Shown: piece after piece, positions 53,337 to 63,698 of the stretch
How positions within the stretch are numbered: position 1 is the first letter of the stretch
How the letters are laid out: each line of letters opens with the position of its first letter
Origin: Chenopodium formosanum
Taxonomy: Eukaryota > Streptophyta > Magnoliopsida > Caryophyllales > Amaranthaceae
DNA length: 64,000 bases
NCBI GenBank assembly: GCA_024500155.1
Contig: CM044874.1
Coordinates: forward strand, 40,618,384 to 40,682,383
Direction of reading: 5' to 3'
Position numbers and translations under genes: made by a program
The notes under the pieces: model-generated
What the model was told of the DNA's origin: nothing
What the model saw: the letters and a program-made list of their open reading frames with translations, nothing else
Databases searched by the model: none

Positions 53337-54952
53337 GTATGACTTTCTCAGCCTGTCGGGGCACTATTGCTTCACTCTCCCGTCAAGATACAATCTCAGT
53401 CGGCTGTAGTCAAGTTTATCAATACCTGGTAGCAAAATCTCCCGGTAAAGAACGTCAATACGGTAACATTATCTGAAATAAATATAGACGTATGAAAAAA
53501 AAAGAGAAGAAATGAGAGAAGGAAAGAATATCAAAATTATAAACAAAAGAAGAAGACGGTATAACAATAATAGTAGACACAAAACTTAGGAAGATTAATG
53601 TCGAATACAAATCGAAAAGACAGTAAAGACAAATATGAAATAAACGTATAGAATTTATAAAAATTCCATACCAAATTCATCGGTATGGCAGAGACCGACA
53701 TGAGACAGAGGGGCATTGCCCAATATATAATTACAATGGCGCAACCATTTAAAAGCTTTTTTCTCCAATCTTCCTGACGACCTGAACCTTATGGTCTCAA
53801 ACATACTGTGTAAGGGGTAAAAGGTCCTACGGACGTTAAAATCGTCAGGAACACTCATAAAATAAAATTCTTTCTTCCAGTTCTTGCAACTGGTTAACTT
53901 TGGCCATACAATGCATTTGTCGGGAGCGGTAAAAAGGAAGCACCATCCCGGTGATTGGCTATCTTTCTTTATCTAGTGCAGCCTTTGAAATAAGTTCAAG
54001 GTAAGAGGAAAGCCCATAAAAATCATAACCCAGACAAGAGACACGATGTTTCGAATAGTTGGGGGCGTTAACTGTGCAATTGATACATTCCAGGCCCTGA
54101 ATAATTTTTCAATATAGTGATGAAGAGGAAACTTAAAACCAAATTCAAAATGCTTAGCGTAGATAACAATATGACCGGGAGGGCAGTCAAAAGCTGTTCG
54201 GCCTTGATTTGGTAGTCGGAGTTCAAAACCATCAGGTAAACAGTAGAAGCGTTTACCATGTCGGCAGTATTCCTTCTCGGTGGCTGTCTGCAAGCATTCT
54301 AGGTCCACAACAATATCGACAACCTCGTAGCTAGTGGGGATTTCCAGGGGTTCTAAATATTTGGGATCATCCTAGTAGGAGTCATACCCCTCGTCGAGAC
54401 TTTCTTCCTTTGCAATCTGAGCAGCAAGATTGAAGTCAGCTCGGACCTCTTCGTTGGTCTCGTCATCCTCCTCTTCATTATCTTCTCCTTCTCCACGCCC
54501 CTCTGTTTCTTCTTCACTGCCTTCATTACCGACACTTTTGCCCCCACTTTCTTCTTGCCGTTCAAGACTGTCCTCAACTGATTGAATATCTTCTTCCCTA
54601 ATATCAGAAGCTTCATGCCCTGGGTCAACGTCTGGTCAGAGTGTCTACTGCTCTCACCAACCTCAGGTTGGTAACTGGTGTGGTACGTTCTCGGCATCCT
54701 ATCAATATTAGTGCCGTATTGATCAAACAAATCCAAATTTGATCTTAAATGATAACGAACGCTAATAGGCTCAACATCAGCAATTTCCATGTCCTCTGGG
54801 ATATCAGGATTGGTAGGACGCAAAGCCTTCTCGGCGTCAGCCAGAAACCTATGCCGATAATAAGCTTCTCGTTCTTCATCTAAAGATAAGGGCGCAAAAG
54901 GTTCAGCCTCATTGGCTTTACCCATGTTCGAGTGTATTCCAGAACCAGACAT
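53337..54952 (-). pseudogene. Antisense gene of element 3, proximal part: Transposase_28-like (putative gypsy-type) domain
   Basis: The 5' half of the antisense gene starts at ATG 54952 (MSGSGIHSN). An N-terminal charged region has a frameshift around 54600-54630 and a stop near 54375. The following segment (54308-53973) contains a pattern typical of the plant 'putative gypsy type transposon' family (PF04195-like): FDCPPGHIVIYAKHFEFGFKF and then a PLHHY...AQLTP...R block. The region at 53858-53655 continues the frame. A possible acceptor (TTTCAG near 53475) precedes an exon that runs into the element 2 insertion at 53332 and resumes left of 42729. Antisense genes of this kind are known in Tat-branch elements such as Retand and Grande. 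Their role is not established. Confidence 0.65.
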
Positions 54953-55434
54953 TTACATATAACAAAATAAATAGAAAATCTACTTAAGCACAAGCTAGTG
55001 AGACATCGAAAAGAAAGTTAGGGTTTGTTACCTCTTTTGGTTTCAACTCCTGAAGGCGAAAAACCGGAATTAAAGTCCCCTTTGTTTACAGAAATTGGTA
55101 TAAAAATCACTGCACAAACCTTCGAGAATTCGACTCTTGAATTGCAGAAATGTATACGGACTGCAAGCGAAACGAAGTAGAAATTTTTTGAAATTTTTTT
55201 GCAATGCTGGTGAAATGGGTTAAAAGTACAATTTCGTTATTTATACTGTCCAGGTGAAGCGGTTGATGAGACATTTACTGCATGCAATCCAACGGATGTA
55301 ATAAAACGCCTTTTCAAAATACCCATCTCCTATGAATGACACGTGCCCCACTGCTTTGTGAAATTTTCCCGCCAATTCTTGCAAGTATCTTTTAAACGAA
55401 GGGTGAAAACGCATTAACTCCCATTTCCGGTGAT
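54953..55434. other. Upstream region of the antisense gene (element 3)
   Basis: No ORF is present. By position it should contain the promoter of the antisense gene. I cannot point to a certain TATA box. Confidence 0.35.
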
Positions 55435-55905
55435 TTATTTTTAATTAAGCAAAGCCTATCGGCACTTTGCTCACTTGGGGGGCAAATCAGATATTTTTTC
55501 ATGCCTAACTCGAATTATTTTAAATTGAGCAAAGCTATCGGCAATTTGCTCACTTGGGGGGCAAATCGGAGATTTTTTCATGCCTAACTCGAATTATTTA
55601 TAATTGAGCAAAGCCTATCGGCAATTTGCTCACTAGGGGGGAAAATCGAAGATTTTTTCATGCCTAACTTAATTTATTTTTAATTGGGCAAAGCCTATCG
55701 TCACTTTGCTAACTTGGGGAGCAAATCGAAGATTTTTTCATACCTAACTTGATTTATTTTTAATTGAGCAAAGCCTATCCGCACTTTGCTCACTTGGGGG
55801 GCAAATCGAAGATTTTTTCATGCCTAACTTAATTAATTTATTTTTAATTAAGCAATGCCTATCGGCACTTTTGCTCACTTGGGGGGCAAATCGGAGATTT
55901 TTTGA
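55435..55905. repeat. About 80-bp tandem repeat, six copies, near the 3' LTR of element 3
   Basis: GCAAAG, or its variant GCAATG in the last copy, begins at 55449, 55529, 55608, 55688, 55768 and 55852. Each unit has a small inverted pair GCAAAG...CTTTGC around a 10-nt loop (CCTATCGGCA). The PPT-like CACTTGGGGGGCAAAT follows, then a T-run and CATGCCTAACT. It resembles the tandem repeats known in the 3' untranslated region of Tat/Ogre elements, which can seed satellites. Confidence 0.85.
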
Positions 55906-55978
55906 ATTGTTTGGAATAATTTAGCAAGCCTCTGGCCGATTTCCTCACAAGTGAGCACGTCAATTTCACTCACGTCAT

Positions 55979-55994
55979 CACTTGAGGGGCTAGT
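55979..55994 (+). other. Element 3 polypurine tract
   Basis: CACTTGAGGGGCTAGT abuts the LTR start TGTACGGG at 55995. The repeat units upstream contain a close relative (CACTTGGGGGGCAAAT). Confidence 0.7.
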
Positions 55995-56476
55995 TGTACG
56001 GGATAGACTGGTAGCATTCCTTGATTAGCCGGTAAAAGAGTATTGTGTAATTAAGCCCTTGTTAATTAGCATACAAACCATGGCTCTTATCGGCATTCTT
56101 CTCCGCCACGCGGAGAGCTGCTTCTCATCACATAGCATGTCCCTCCGCCACATGGAGAGCTGCTTCGGACCACGTAGGCACCTGCTGCCTATAAGGTCGG
56201 TTTGCCACCTACTGGTACAGGTGGCACCTGCTTGGTTTTCTTTCTATAAATATTCAAGCAAATCCCCATTTAAAAGGTGGAATCTCTCTCTCTCTAAAAC
56301 ACTTTCTCTCTCTTCTTTCTCCTTCTTCTCATCACAGTACTGACTTTAGCATCGGAGTGGTTTTTCCCTGATAACCCCCGCCTTAGCTAATCTGTATTGA
56401 CTGTGTAGGTACGCAATTGGACGGTAAATCATTACAAGCCCTCAGACACTGACGGAAGCAGAATTCACCAGGAACA
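55995..56476 (+). repeat. Element 3 3' LTR
   Basis: This 482-bp copy of 28207-28697 has a TATA box TATAAATA at 56245-56252 and a shorter CT microsatellite. It is followed by the target duplication ACCCG (56477-56481). Confidence 0.93.
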
Positions 56477-56481
56477 ACCCG

Positions 56482-56691
56482 GTAATTCCTTGTAATGACT
56501 GTTTATGCTATATAGACATCTTAAATACTTCAAATGCAGCTCATATTATTAACAAAGGCGGATTAATTTCTATTTCTCATCCTTTATATAGAAAGTACAA
56601 GAACTCCAAGTACATGTCATAGTTTTAGAGATATTACAAAGAAAATCAAATGGTGGTACATTTAAGGTTAAGCATCCATGTGGCAGTGGAG
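56482..56691 (-). other. 3' untranslated or flanking region of the coiled-coil gene
   Basis: Between the element 3 target duplication and the stop codon of the host gene there is about 210 bp of A/T-rich sequence. It is likely to hold the gene's 3' UTR, so element 3 sits at or just beyond the transcript end. Confidence 0.45.
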
Positions 56692-58143
56692 TTAGTCTGT
56701 TAGCGTTACTTGCTCTCCTGCAAAGCTATCATCAAGGCAGGACGGAAACTCAAAAACCTCTGTTGATGTCCTAGGAGTTTGGAGATCTTCGAGATTGTCC
56801 TTGTCGTTTGCTGTTGGGGAAGAGAAATCTAAGCTAAGCCCTTGAATCATTTTTTCATATGACGCAGACAAATCTTCAGAGGCAAACTGATGATACTCGA
56901 CAAGTTGTCGAAGGCACTGATTTTCCCTTGTTAGATTCGCGTTTTCAGTTGCTAGTCTTGATTTTTCAGCAAGTAGTGCCTCTAGTTGAAGCCTCACCTG
57001 TTATCACACACACACACACAAGCAGGAATAACACATCAATTTCTGAAAGTTGTACATAACTAAGACTCGGACAACAATTATATTCGATGAATTTTTTTTA
57101 AACCCGCGGAATTCATTACCAAATCATCGTCATCAGGTCTGTCTTCTTTTCCATACCCGTCTCGAAGTCTCTGGTTTTCCTCTTCCAATAGAGCACACCT
57201 CTCTTGCAGAAAAAACATATCAGATTTCATTGATTTTAGTTCCCTAGCTAATGAGGATGATTTCGCTGCCATAGCAACTGATAGCTGAAAGAATATCAGA
57301 CACGTAAATCAGTTTGATAAACTAAAACAACTGGATTTGAAAAACAAAAATGCTAAAAATGAAACATTGTAAAACTCTGTTACATTTTTAACATTCTTAA
57401 GGTTCAGTTCTGTTTGGTGCTTCTGTTTCTTTTTGTTATCAGGAGTTGCTTCCTTCTCTCCTTCGCCATTTGAACAATCTTCTGCATCAAGCTTTCTCTT
57501 CACTCCCTTTTTCTCTGAAATTTCCTGATTCTTATCTTCTTCTGTTTCAGCTCCGTCGCTGCTACTGCTGCTGTGGATAATCTCTGTTACAGTTGAAGTT
57601 TTTTCTAGTTCTCTGGCTCCCTAACAAAAAAAGTAATAATATGAGTTTAGAATAATTCGTATATCAAATCAGAAATAGGTATACTTTAAATTGTCCAATC
57701 GTCTGGAATTACTTGTCACGTTTATAGTGTATTTTGAACTACGAATTCCATAAATAACTAATTCCGGACTGAATTAATTACCTGAAGAGCTTTCTCAATG
57801 TTGCCAGTGAGCTGAGAGAGTGAAGAGGCAATCGAATCGAAACCTCTGATCAATAGCATCGAGTCCGCCTTCGATTTCTTAGCCGAATTTAATTCTCCAT
57901 CATGCTGTTCCAAAACCCCATAACAAATTAGAAAAAAAAATCAGAAGTTCAGGAATTTTTTTTCCCCAATTTTCTTTTTTAATAAACAACGAAGAAACAC
58001 ATATTATAGATTACCATTAGGGAAATCGAACAGGATCGAACAGATTTGCGATTCTCAAGAAGGGTTTCAACCCTTTCATGTAAAGCACTCCAATAACGCT
58101 TATCTGACGAGGGGCTAATCAAAGGAGATGCAGGAGTAGCCAT
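56692..58143 (-). CDS. Host coiled-coil protein, five exons, 319 aa, function unknown
   Basis: Exons on the minus strand are 58143-58015, 57904-57782, 57620-57384, 57284-57120 and 56997-56692. All junctions are GT-AG and phase 0. The 57384 donor is the least certain, because two other in-phase GT sites lie nearby. The protein starts MATPASPLISPSSDK, followed by a conserved-looking YWSALHERVETLL. The middle is Ser/Glu/Lys-rich with a possible nuclear signal (KKGVKRK, KKKQK). The C-terminal half forms a predicted two-part coiled coil (LEEENQRL; LEALLAEKSRLATENANL) and ends in an acidic tail. The regular exon structure and continuous frame support a real expressed plant gene. I do not recognise a named family. 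Confidence 0.85.
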
Positions 58144-58937
58144 TGACAAAAGCGATTCCTAAAAACACGAGTTTGAGTCGAGTTTGGGTTTGAGATCTAG
58201 AAGAGAGAGGTGGTGTGTAAATTCTTTCGATGAGCAGCAGATTATGAATTTATGATGATGAATTGAGGGTTGTAGAAAGAGAGAATATGAAGGTTGTAAC
58301 GGCTAGTATTTCTTTGGAGAAATAAAGGGGTAATGTTGGGTTTAGCTTTTTTGGTGTTTAAATAGTTGGCGCTTGTGTTACTAACGTTCGAAGAGTTAGA
58401 GACGGTGGATCTATCTGAATTCAACGGCATTGATTAAACTGTGTTCATTGTAGACTTTGTAGTTGAGGTTGTGGGACATGTTACTTTAATAAGCTGTAAT
58501 TAAAACTTTTAATATGTTATTTGGAGTAAATTATAATTGAATGTTTTCCCTTAATATTGTTGGAAAAATTTACAATTCCACAAATACAACTACTTTTTAA
58601 AATATTCCTAACTAGTTAATGACCGAGTTATGTTCGAGTGTTTCAATTAACACATGGTTGGATTATTTTAGGAAAAATTGATAAAACTAATCTCAATTTT
58701 GAGGCATTCACTTTTAATAATCCCAACTATGAATTAATATTGAATAATCTTAACTTTATGGAGTATTTGTTTTTATTTGTCCCAAAACGTAGCACCACTT
58801 AATTGGCCCCAAAAAATAAGATTTTTTTTTTTAAAAAATAAGAATTTAAAAAAAAAAAAAAAAAAAAAATCTGAAAAAGAAAAGCCATCACGCTACCACT
58901 CCTCAACCCCGCTCTGGTAGCCCCCTTCCCAACTCCC
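58144..58937. other. Promoter region of the host gene and adjacent A/T-rich DNA
   Basis: The first 150 bp upstream of ATG 58143 probably hold the 5' UTR and promoter. There is no other gene. An A/T low-complexity stretch (58820-58870) precedes the foldback. Confidence 0.45.
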
Positions 58938-59340
58938 ACACTCTGGCAGCCTCTCTCCCCACGCCCAGTTGAAAAACCCCCTCCCCACCCCTCCCTCCCA
59001 TCCATCGAAACAGCCCCCTTCCCCTGAACCGCCCCAATTCCCACCACCCACCCACGAAAACTATCACAAAAAATACCTCATCTCTCCCATTCCCTTCACC
59101 CCGAAAACCACCTTTCTCTTTTCCCTAGGCCCAAACAACATTTATTTGCGTTGGGAAAGGGAAATGGGTGGTTTTTGGGAGTGGGGGAAGGGGAGGGGAT
59201 GGTTTATTAGGAGGGTTTTTGGGGGTCGGGGTGAGAATCGAGGCGATTCAAGGGAAGGGGGGATGTTTCGGTGGTTGGGAGGGGTGGGGAGGGGGGTTTT
59301 TAGTGGGTTGGGCGTGGTGACGGAGGGTGCCGGATTGTGG
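58938..59340. repeat. Long imperfect foldback: C-rich arm and G-rich arm
   Basis: The left arm (about 58938-59134, C-rich) and the right arm (59151-59340, G-rich) are imperfect reverse complements about 190 bp long. The innermost pair is CCCAA (59130-59134) with TTGGG (59151-59155). Outer matches include CCCCTCCCCACCCCTCCC on the left against the corresponding G-rich stretch on the right. It could be a foldback/MULE-type MITE or a hairpin small-RNA locus. I saw no target duplication. Confidence 0.6.
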
Positions 59341-60745
59341 GTGTAAGGAGGGTGTGCCCATCGTAAAGGATCCTTCTCCTTTATGCCCATGGCCCTTTAA
59401 AACCCGAGGACTTTACACTTTCTAGGGTGTAATAGGATTTAAATTCCTAACTTTTGAGGGACTTTGAATTAGAGTTGATCCTATCATTACGCTTTTTTGT
59501 AAGAAACTAGTAAGGAGTCGCCAGTGAATTTTAGGAAAGCTCATAAACCTCGTTCATGCCTTTCTCCCAAGTAGAGTTCATGGGATATTAGCACGAATTA
59601 TAAGTTTACCCATGCTCAAATTGGTCTACTTGTACCAGAAATGAGTTCGGGAGCGAGGGTACTAAAATAACGTTTCTTTTAGAGGAAATAGCTATTCTAG
59701 CCCTAATGCGGCCTCTACTAGCTCTTCCTTTTTCACAATTTCATCACCAAACAACGTATGCAACATGATATCTAAAACTAAGTTAGTGGATTTTATTCAC
59801 AAGCATTAATCACGTAGAATTACATTGCAAAAGTCGTTATCCTTTGTTTAGTTAATATTCGTGAAAAGAACAATAAAAAAAACAAGATTCGCCTTGGCTT
59901 AGGTGATCAATCAACAATTAATTATTCAATTCCTACTCTTTGATTAACGAAAGAATACTATGTGAAATTAATTAACTAAAAGTTTATTTTAAGTGACCAA
60001 GCAATACTAATTAATTGATTAAAGGTGAATTAAATAAGAAAAGAAAAGGTGATTGATGTAATTGCTCAGGAATTTACCACTTTTCCTTGCCAGGTCTTCG
60101 TTTAGAACACTTATGGACTCCTTCTTGTTCAGGAACCTCCACCGTAATAACAAGTAATAAGGGGATGAGTTTTTAGGACAAGAGGGTTGATAGTACACAA
60201 GTTCACAAAGTTTCTGCCAGAATTTCGGGTTAATTTCTGTGTCTTTAAGCCTCGTATTAAGCCCCTGTTTATAGGGAATGGGTGCGTTTATGGTTTCAAG
60301 TGTTCTGCCGTAGCAGGTGTCACGCGCATCTGAATGAGTTGCATGGTAAGATTCGATTTTATATTTTTAAGAAACTCTGAATATTTCGCGAGCGCATCAT
60401 TAGAGGCTGCACTGGGTGTCACGCGCAACCTTATGAGTTGCGTGCCAGACCAGCGTGACTCTTTGAGAAGCGCGCGAATTCTTCTGCGGCAACTTTCATT
60501 TTTACCTAGGCGCCTTTAAGTCCATCAAAATTAGGTTTTAACTTTGGGTTTAAGCCTAATTACTGATCGTGCTTAGTTGATTGGACTTTAATTCATTTTT
60601 TTGGGTTGGCCGGCTTGTTGTTTTGTACTCCTGTGGCTTAATCAGGTGTCCATAAGCATTCTTCACATTGGTCCAGCACAAAGATGGTTTTATTTTCATC
60701 ATAACACTTCTAGTCGGGCCAGGAAGCCAAAAGTAGATGTCTACA
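59341..60745 (-). repeat. LTR-like repeat DNA ending at a TGTCTACA terminus
   Basis: At 60738-60745 the sequence TGTCTACA is followed by ATTAGCCCCCACTTTG. On the minus strand this reads as a G-rich PPT-like tract (CAAAGTGGGGGCTAAT) followed by an LTR start TGTAGACATC. The left end of this putative LTR was not found. GCGCAAC-type palindromes occur at about 60320-60344 and 60420-60444. No ORF is supported. Confidence 0.35.
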
Positions 60746-61991
60746 ATTAGCCCCCACTTTGATCGAGTCTAAAATAGACGAGAATCAAAATAGCCAAGGA
60801 AATAAATTCGAGACTCAATCTGCGAAGCTCCCTAAGAACATAGAATCTTTTAGTGGTGTTAAGGATGTCGAAACTATCCTTGATTCGCTAAGTGTTTGAG
60901 ACAAGTAGCTATTAAGGCTAGAAAAAGTATGTTCTAGACTTAACGCGCTAAGAATCTAGATTGATCCTTTGCAAATGTAGAACGCTTTACAAGTAAAGGC
61001 TGTCCTAAGTGATGATGTCATGTCACAAGAAGATATTGGTTTTAAAAAAGAGTAAAGACGATGATATCCTCTCAATTATGGAATTGTTGATCTAAAGTCC
61101 CTTGATATGTCATTGACACTTTAGTCCATGATTTTAACAAGTTAAAAAATGATAAAAAAGAGAGGTGTTTCGACGTTCGGAATCTACCACGTGAATAGAG
61201 GTTTTGACACTCGCTTACCAAAACGAAGTATTCGAGGTCCACAAGATAGAAATACGTGTCTCAGGAGGCATATATCCAAATCCAGTAAGAGAGAAGAAAA
61301 TCAGCGACTCTCTCAGCAGTTTTGTCCACAAGATGAAAACACGCGTCTCAAGACTGGGGGCACATGTCTAAATAGGTACGACTTCGGCATGTCGCTCTTT
61401 ATATAGGGGGTGGACGGACACCCTAACTGTCCAGTAAGCTAGTAAGCTCACTGAATGTCGTATTTGCTTCCAATCGAGAATGTGTCTATTCACGATGGTT
61501 CGGTGTGCCAGTCGATTCGTAATGCTAACGCATATAGTTGAAAAGAAGTTATACCGTTTTCGTTATGGGATGTAGATCACGTTGCTGGGGAAGAGGATGC
61601 AATTTTACACAGCACCTACACCATACAATTTTACGTTGTACGATGCGCCATTATTTTTGTTGTGGACGCCAAAAAATGAAAATAACGTGACATTTATAAA
61701 GTCAGTACAGTAAAATGACAAACCTGTCTATGGGAGCTTTTATGTAAAGCACCACTACGGAATGTTTTAAGAAACGCTCACGAAAAACGTCCAAAATGTA
61801 TGCTTGGGTTAGGCACAAAGCATGGTGTGCATGCAAGATGATGCAAAAAACTATCAAAGAAGAAAATAACCTACAAGATGAAAATAAAATTAAAAGATTT
61901 CGATAATTTGCGTGCCATTACGTCTAACAATAAGCAAAAACCGTTAAAATTAAATTAAAACGGATCGAAATCTCAATATCGGTCTTTTAAG
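60746..61991. other. Unassigned repetitive-looking DNA
   Basis: There is no recognisable gene. An 85-codon frame at 61149-61406 has no family resemblance. This may be the interior of the element whose LTR-like end is at 60745. Confidence 0.35.
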
Positions 61992-62625
61992 CAGTGGAGG
62001 AGCCAGAAAATTCAAATCGTGGGGACAATTGTACGTCACATATATAGTTTGACTAAAATTTTGGAAAAAAGTTCAATACTTGAACACATAATTAGTTAAA
62101 TACAGAGTATTAAAATTTTACAAAATCCAAAATACTTATTAAAGAAATCTAACATCATATCTTCCTCTGATGCTACATTATTAGTATTTTTATAGTGAAG
62201 GATTTATAAATAATTAAACACACTCATCATGGCGTTCATAAAAAAAAACACACTCATCATGATTCCTTTTTTATTTTTTAAAACAATATTGTGAGTCCTT
62301 ATTACAATTATGATTTATTGGTAATAACAATGGAAGACGATTATCTTTGACATATATAAAAAAATTATAGAAAATTAAAAAATAAAGGAAAGGTGAAATG
62401 CTTTAATAATAAATTATTTTTTTTATAAAAAAAAAATAGAAAAAAAAAGGTTAAGCTTGCTGGGGGTTTGATCCCGCGTTGTCGTGTTATAGTAGTGGAG
62501 GCTTTACCGCTGCATCAACTAAGTTATTGATTAAATTATACTGCATCATTTATTTCTTATTAAGATGCTTTTTGTAAAGTGGGGGGGACAGCTGTCCCCC
62601 TTGTCCTGAGCTGGCTCCGCCCCTG
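61992..62625. mobile_element. hAT-type non-autonomous element with internal tRNA-like segment
   Basis: The 634-bp element is flanked by the 8-bp duplication CTTTTAAG (61984-61991 and 62626-62633). Terminal inverted repeats are CAGTGGAGGAGCCAG at the left and, on the reverse strand at the right, CAGGGGCGGAGCCAG. The 8-bp duplication and the CAG-type TIR indicate hAT. There is no transposase. On the minus strand an A-box-like TAACTTAGTTGA (62515-62526) and a B-box-like GGGATCAAACC (62465-62475) are spaced like a tRNA promoter. Confidence 0.85.
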
Positions 62626-62647
62626 CTTTTAAGTGACTAGTATCCGC

Positions 62648-62733
62648 GCGCAACTCAGTGGGTCAAGTTGGTCAGGCCCGCGCATCGATCTGAGTTGCGC
62701 TGCGCTATCACGCGCAACATATTTAGTTGCGCG
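62648..62733. repeat. GCGCAAC inverted-repeat pair
   Basis: There is an 11-bp perfect pair GCGCAACTCAG (62648-62658) with CTGAGTTGCGC (62690-62700). A perfect 8-bp pair CGCGCAAC (62711-62718) with GTTGCGCG (62726-62733) has a 7-nt loop. The same word with a 7-nt loop occurs at 60420-60444. Confidence 0.55.
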
Positions 62734-62995
62734 CGACATTAAAGTCAGTAAAAGAAATCGCGAAGTGCGATTTTCATTGTTGCTCTATCCTTGCCTTTTC
62801 GCCATTTTTTACACTTTCTCTCTCTACAAAGCTCAAAATTTTTTGTTTTGTGAAGTTAAAGGAATTAGATCTCGTATCCTATTCATATTTTCAAAAATCT
62901 AATGTAAGTTTTGCTCGTTTTTTTTGGCTGAATTTGGGGAAAATCGAACCGTAAAACTCCAAAATTCGAATTTGGGGGTTTTCGATTTTCTCCAT

Positions 62996-63435
62996 CATTC
63001 TTGAAATTGTTTATTCCATGTTGTTACGCTATGTTTAAGGAGTGTTTTGCAACAAATTTTATGAAAAATGGTTGAGTATTTAACCTTGTATGAGCATTTC
63101 TTTGTTTGAATGCATTCTTGGTATTTTTGTCGAATTTTAGTTCGAATTTGTTGTTTTTGCTTGCTCATTTGGTTATACTTGTTGATTTTGAAGTGAATTA
63201 TAGTAGTCCATTATTCTTGAAATTGTTTGTTCCATGTTGCTATGCTATGTTTAAGGAGTGTTTTGTAACAAATTTCATGAAAAATGGTTAAACATTGAAC
63301 CTTGTATGAGCATTTCTTTGTTTAAGTTCGTACTTGCTTTTTTTTGTCTTCGAATTTTTCTTGAATATGTTACTTTTTCTTACTCATTTTGGTTGCATTT
63401 CCTGATTATGAAGTAGATTATAGTATTGGAACTAG
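62996..63435. repeat. Tandem duplication, about 215-bp unit, two copies
   Basis: Copy 1 (about 62996-63211) and copy 2 (about 63212-63435) share ATTCTTGAAATTGTTT, CTATGTTTAAGGAGTGTTTT and CCTTGTATGAGCATTTCTTT, with scattered substitutions. There is no coding support. Confidence 0.7.
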
Positions 63436-63698
63436 TATTACTTTCATAATTCACTTTTTGCAAATTTTGAAATTGAAAAATGGCGCGAAGCATACTCTTA
63501 GCTCATTTTTTGCCATGTTTAAACCTCAAAATTGCTTGGTAGACGAAAATCACGTTTGTATTACTGTTATTCGTCTAGGAGGAGTTGATTCTTTGAGATT
63601 TTGAAATACGATCCCTTGAATGCTTAGTTGAAACTGGTATAGGATGGCTTTTATGGGTGTTAGAAGCCCCCATTTACTTAGTTTAACTGCAAGTATCT

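Larger units (their letters stand above)
28207..56476 (+). mobile_element. Element 3: old Tat-like Ty3/gypsy retrotransposon with antisense gene, hosting two nested elements
   Basis: The LTRs are 28207-28697 (491 bp) and 55995-56476 (482 bp), both beginning TGTACGGG and ending in CA. The target duplication is ACCCG (28202-28206 and 56477-56481). A PBS-like TGGCGCTAGAAAGAGGGG follows the 5' LTR, and a CTTGAGGGGCTAGT tract precedes the 3' LTR. The order is gag, protease, RT, two RNase H domains, integrase, an antisense gene, an 80-bp tandem repeat, then the 3' LTR. The dual RNase H and the antisense Transposase_28-like gene mark the Tat branch. Nested insertions are element 4 (30212-36378) and element 2 (42734-53331). 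LTR divergence of about 9% by eye makes it the oldest of the four LTR elements dated here. Confidence 0.9.

Noticed and set aside
55435..55905. CRISPR-like array
   Set aside because: The units are direct tandem repeats of about 80 bp with no unique spacers, inside a retrotransposon of a plant genome.
58799..59390. ORFs across the C-rich/G-rich region
   Set aside because: Their proline- or glycine-rich translations follow directly from the biased foldback arms on both strands.
61149..61406. 85-codon ORF
   Set aside because: No domain, no splice context and no codon pattern supports it. It is likely chance.
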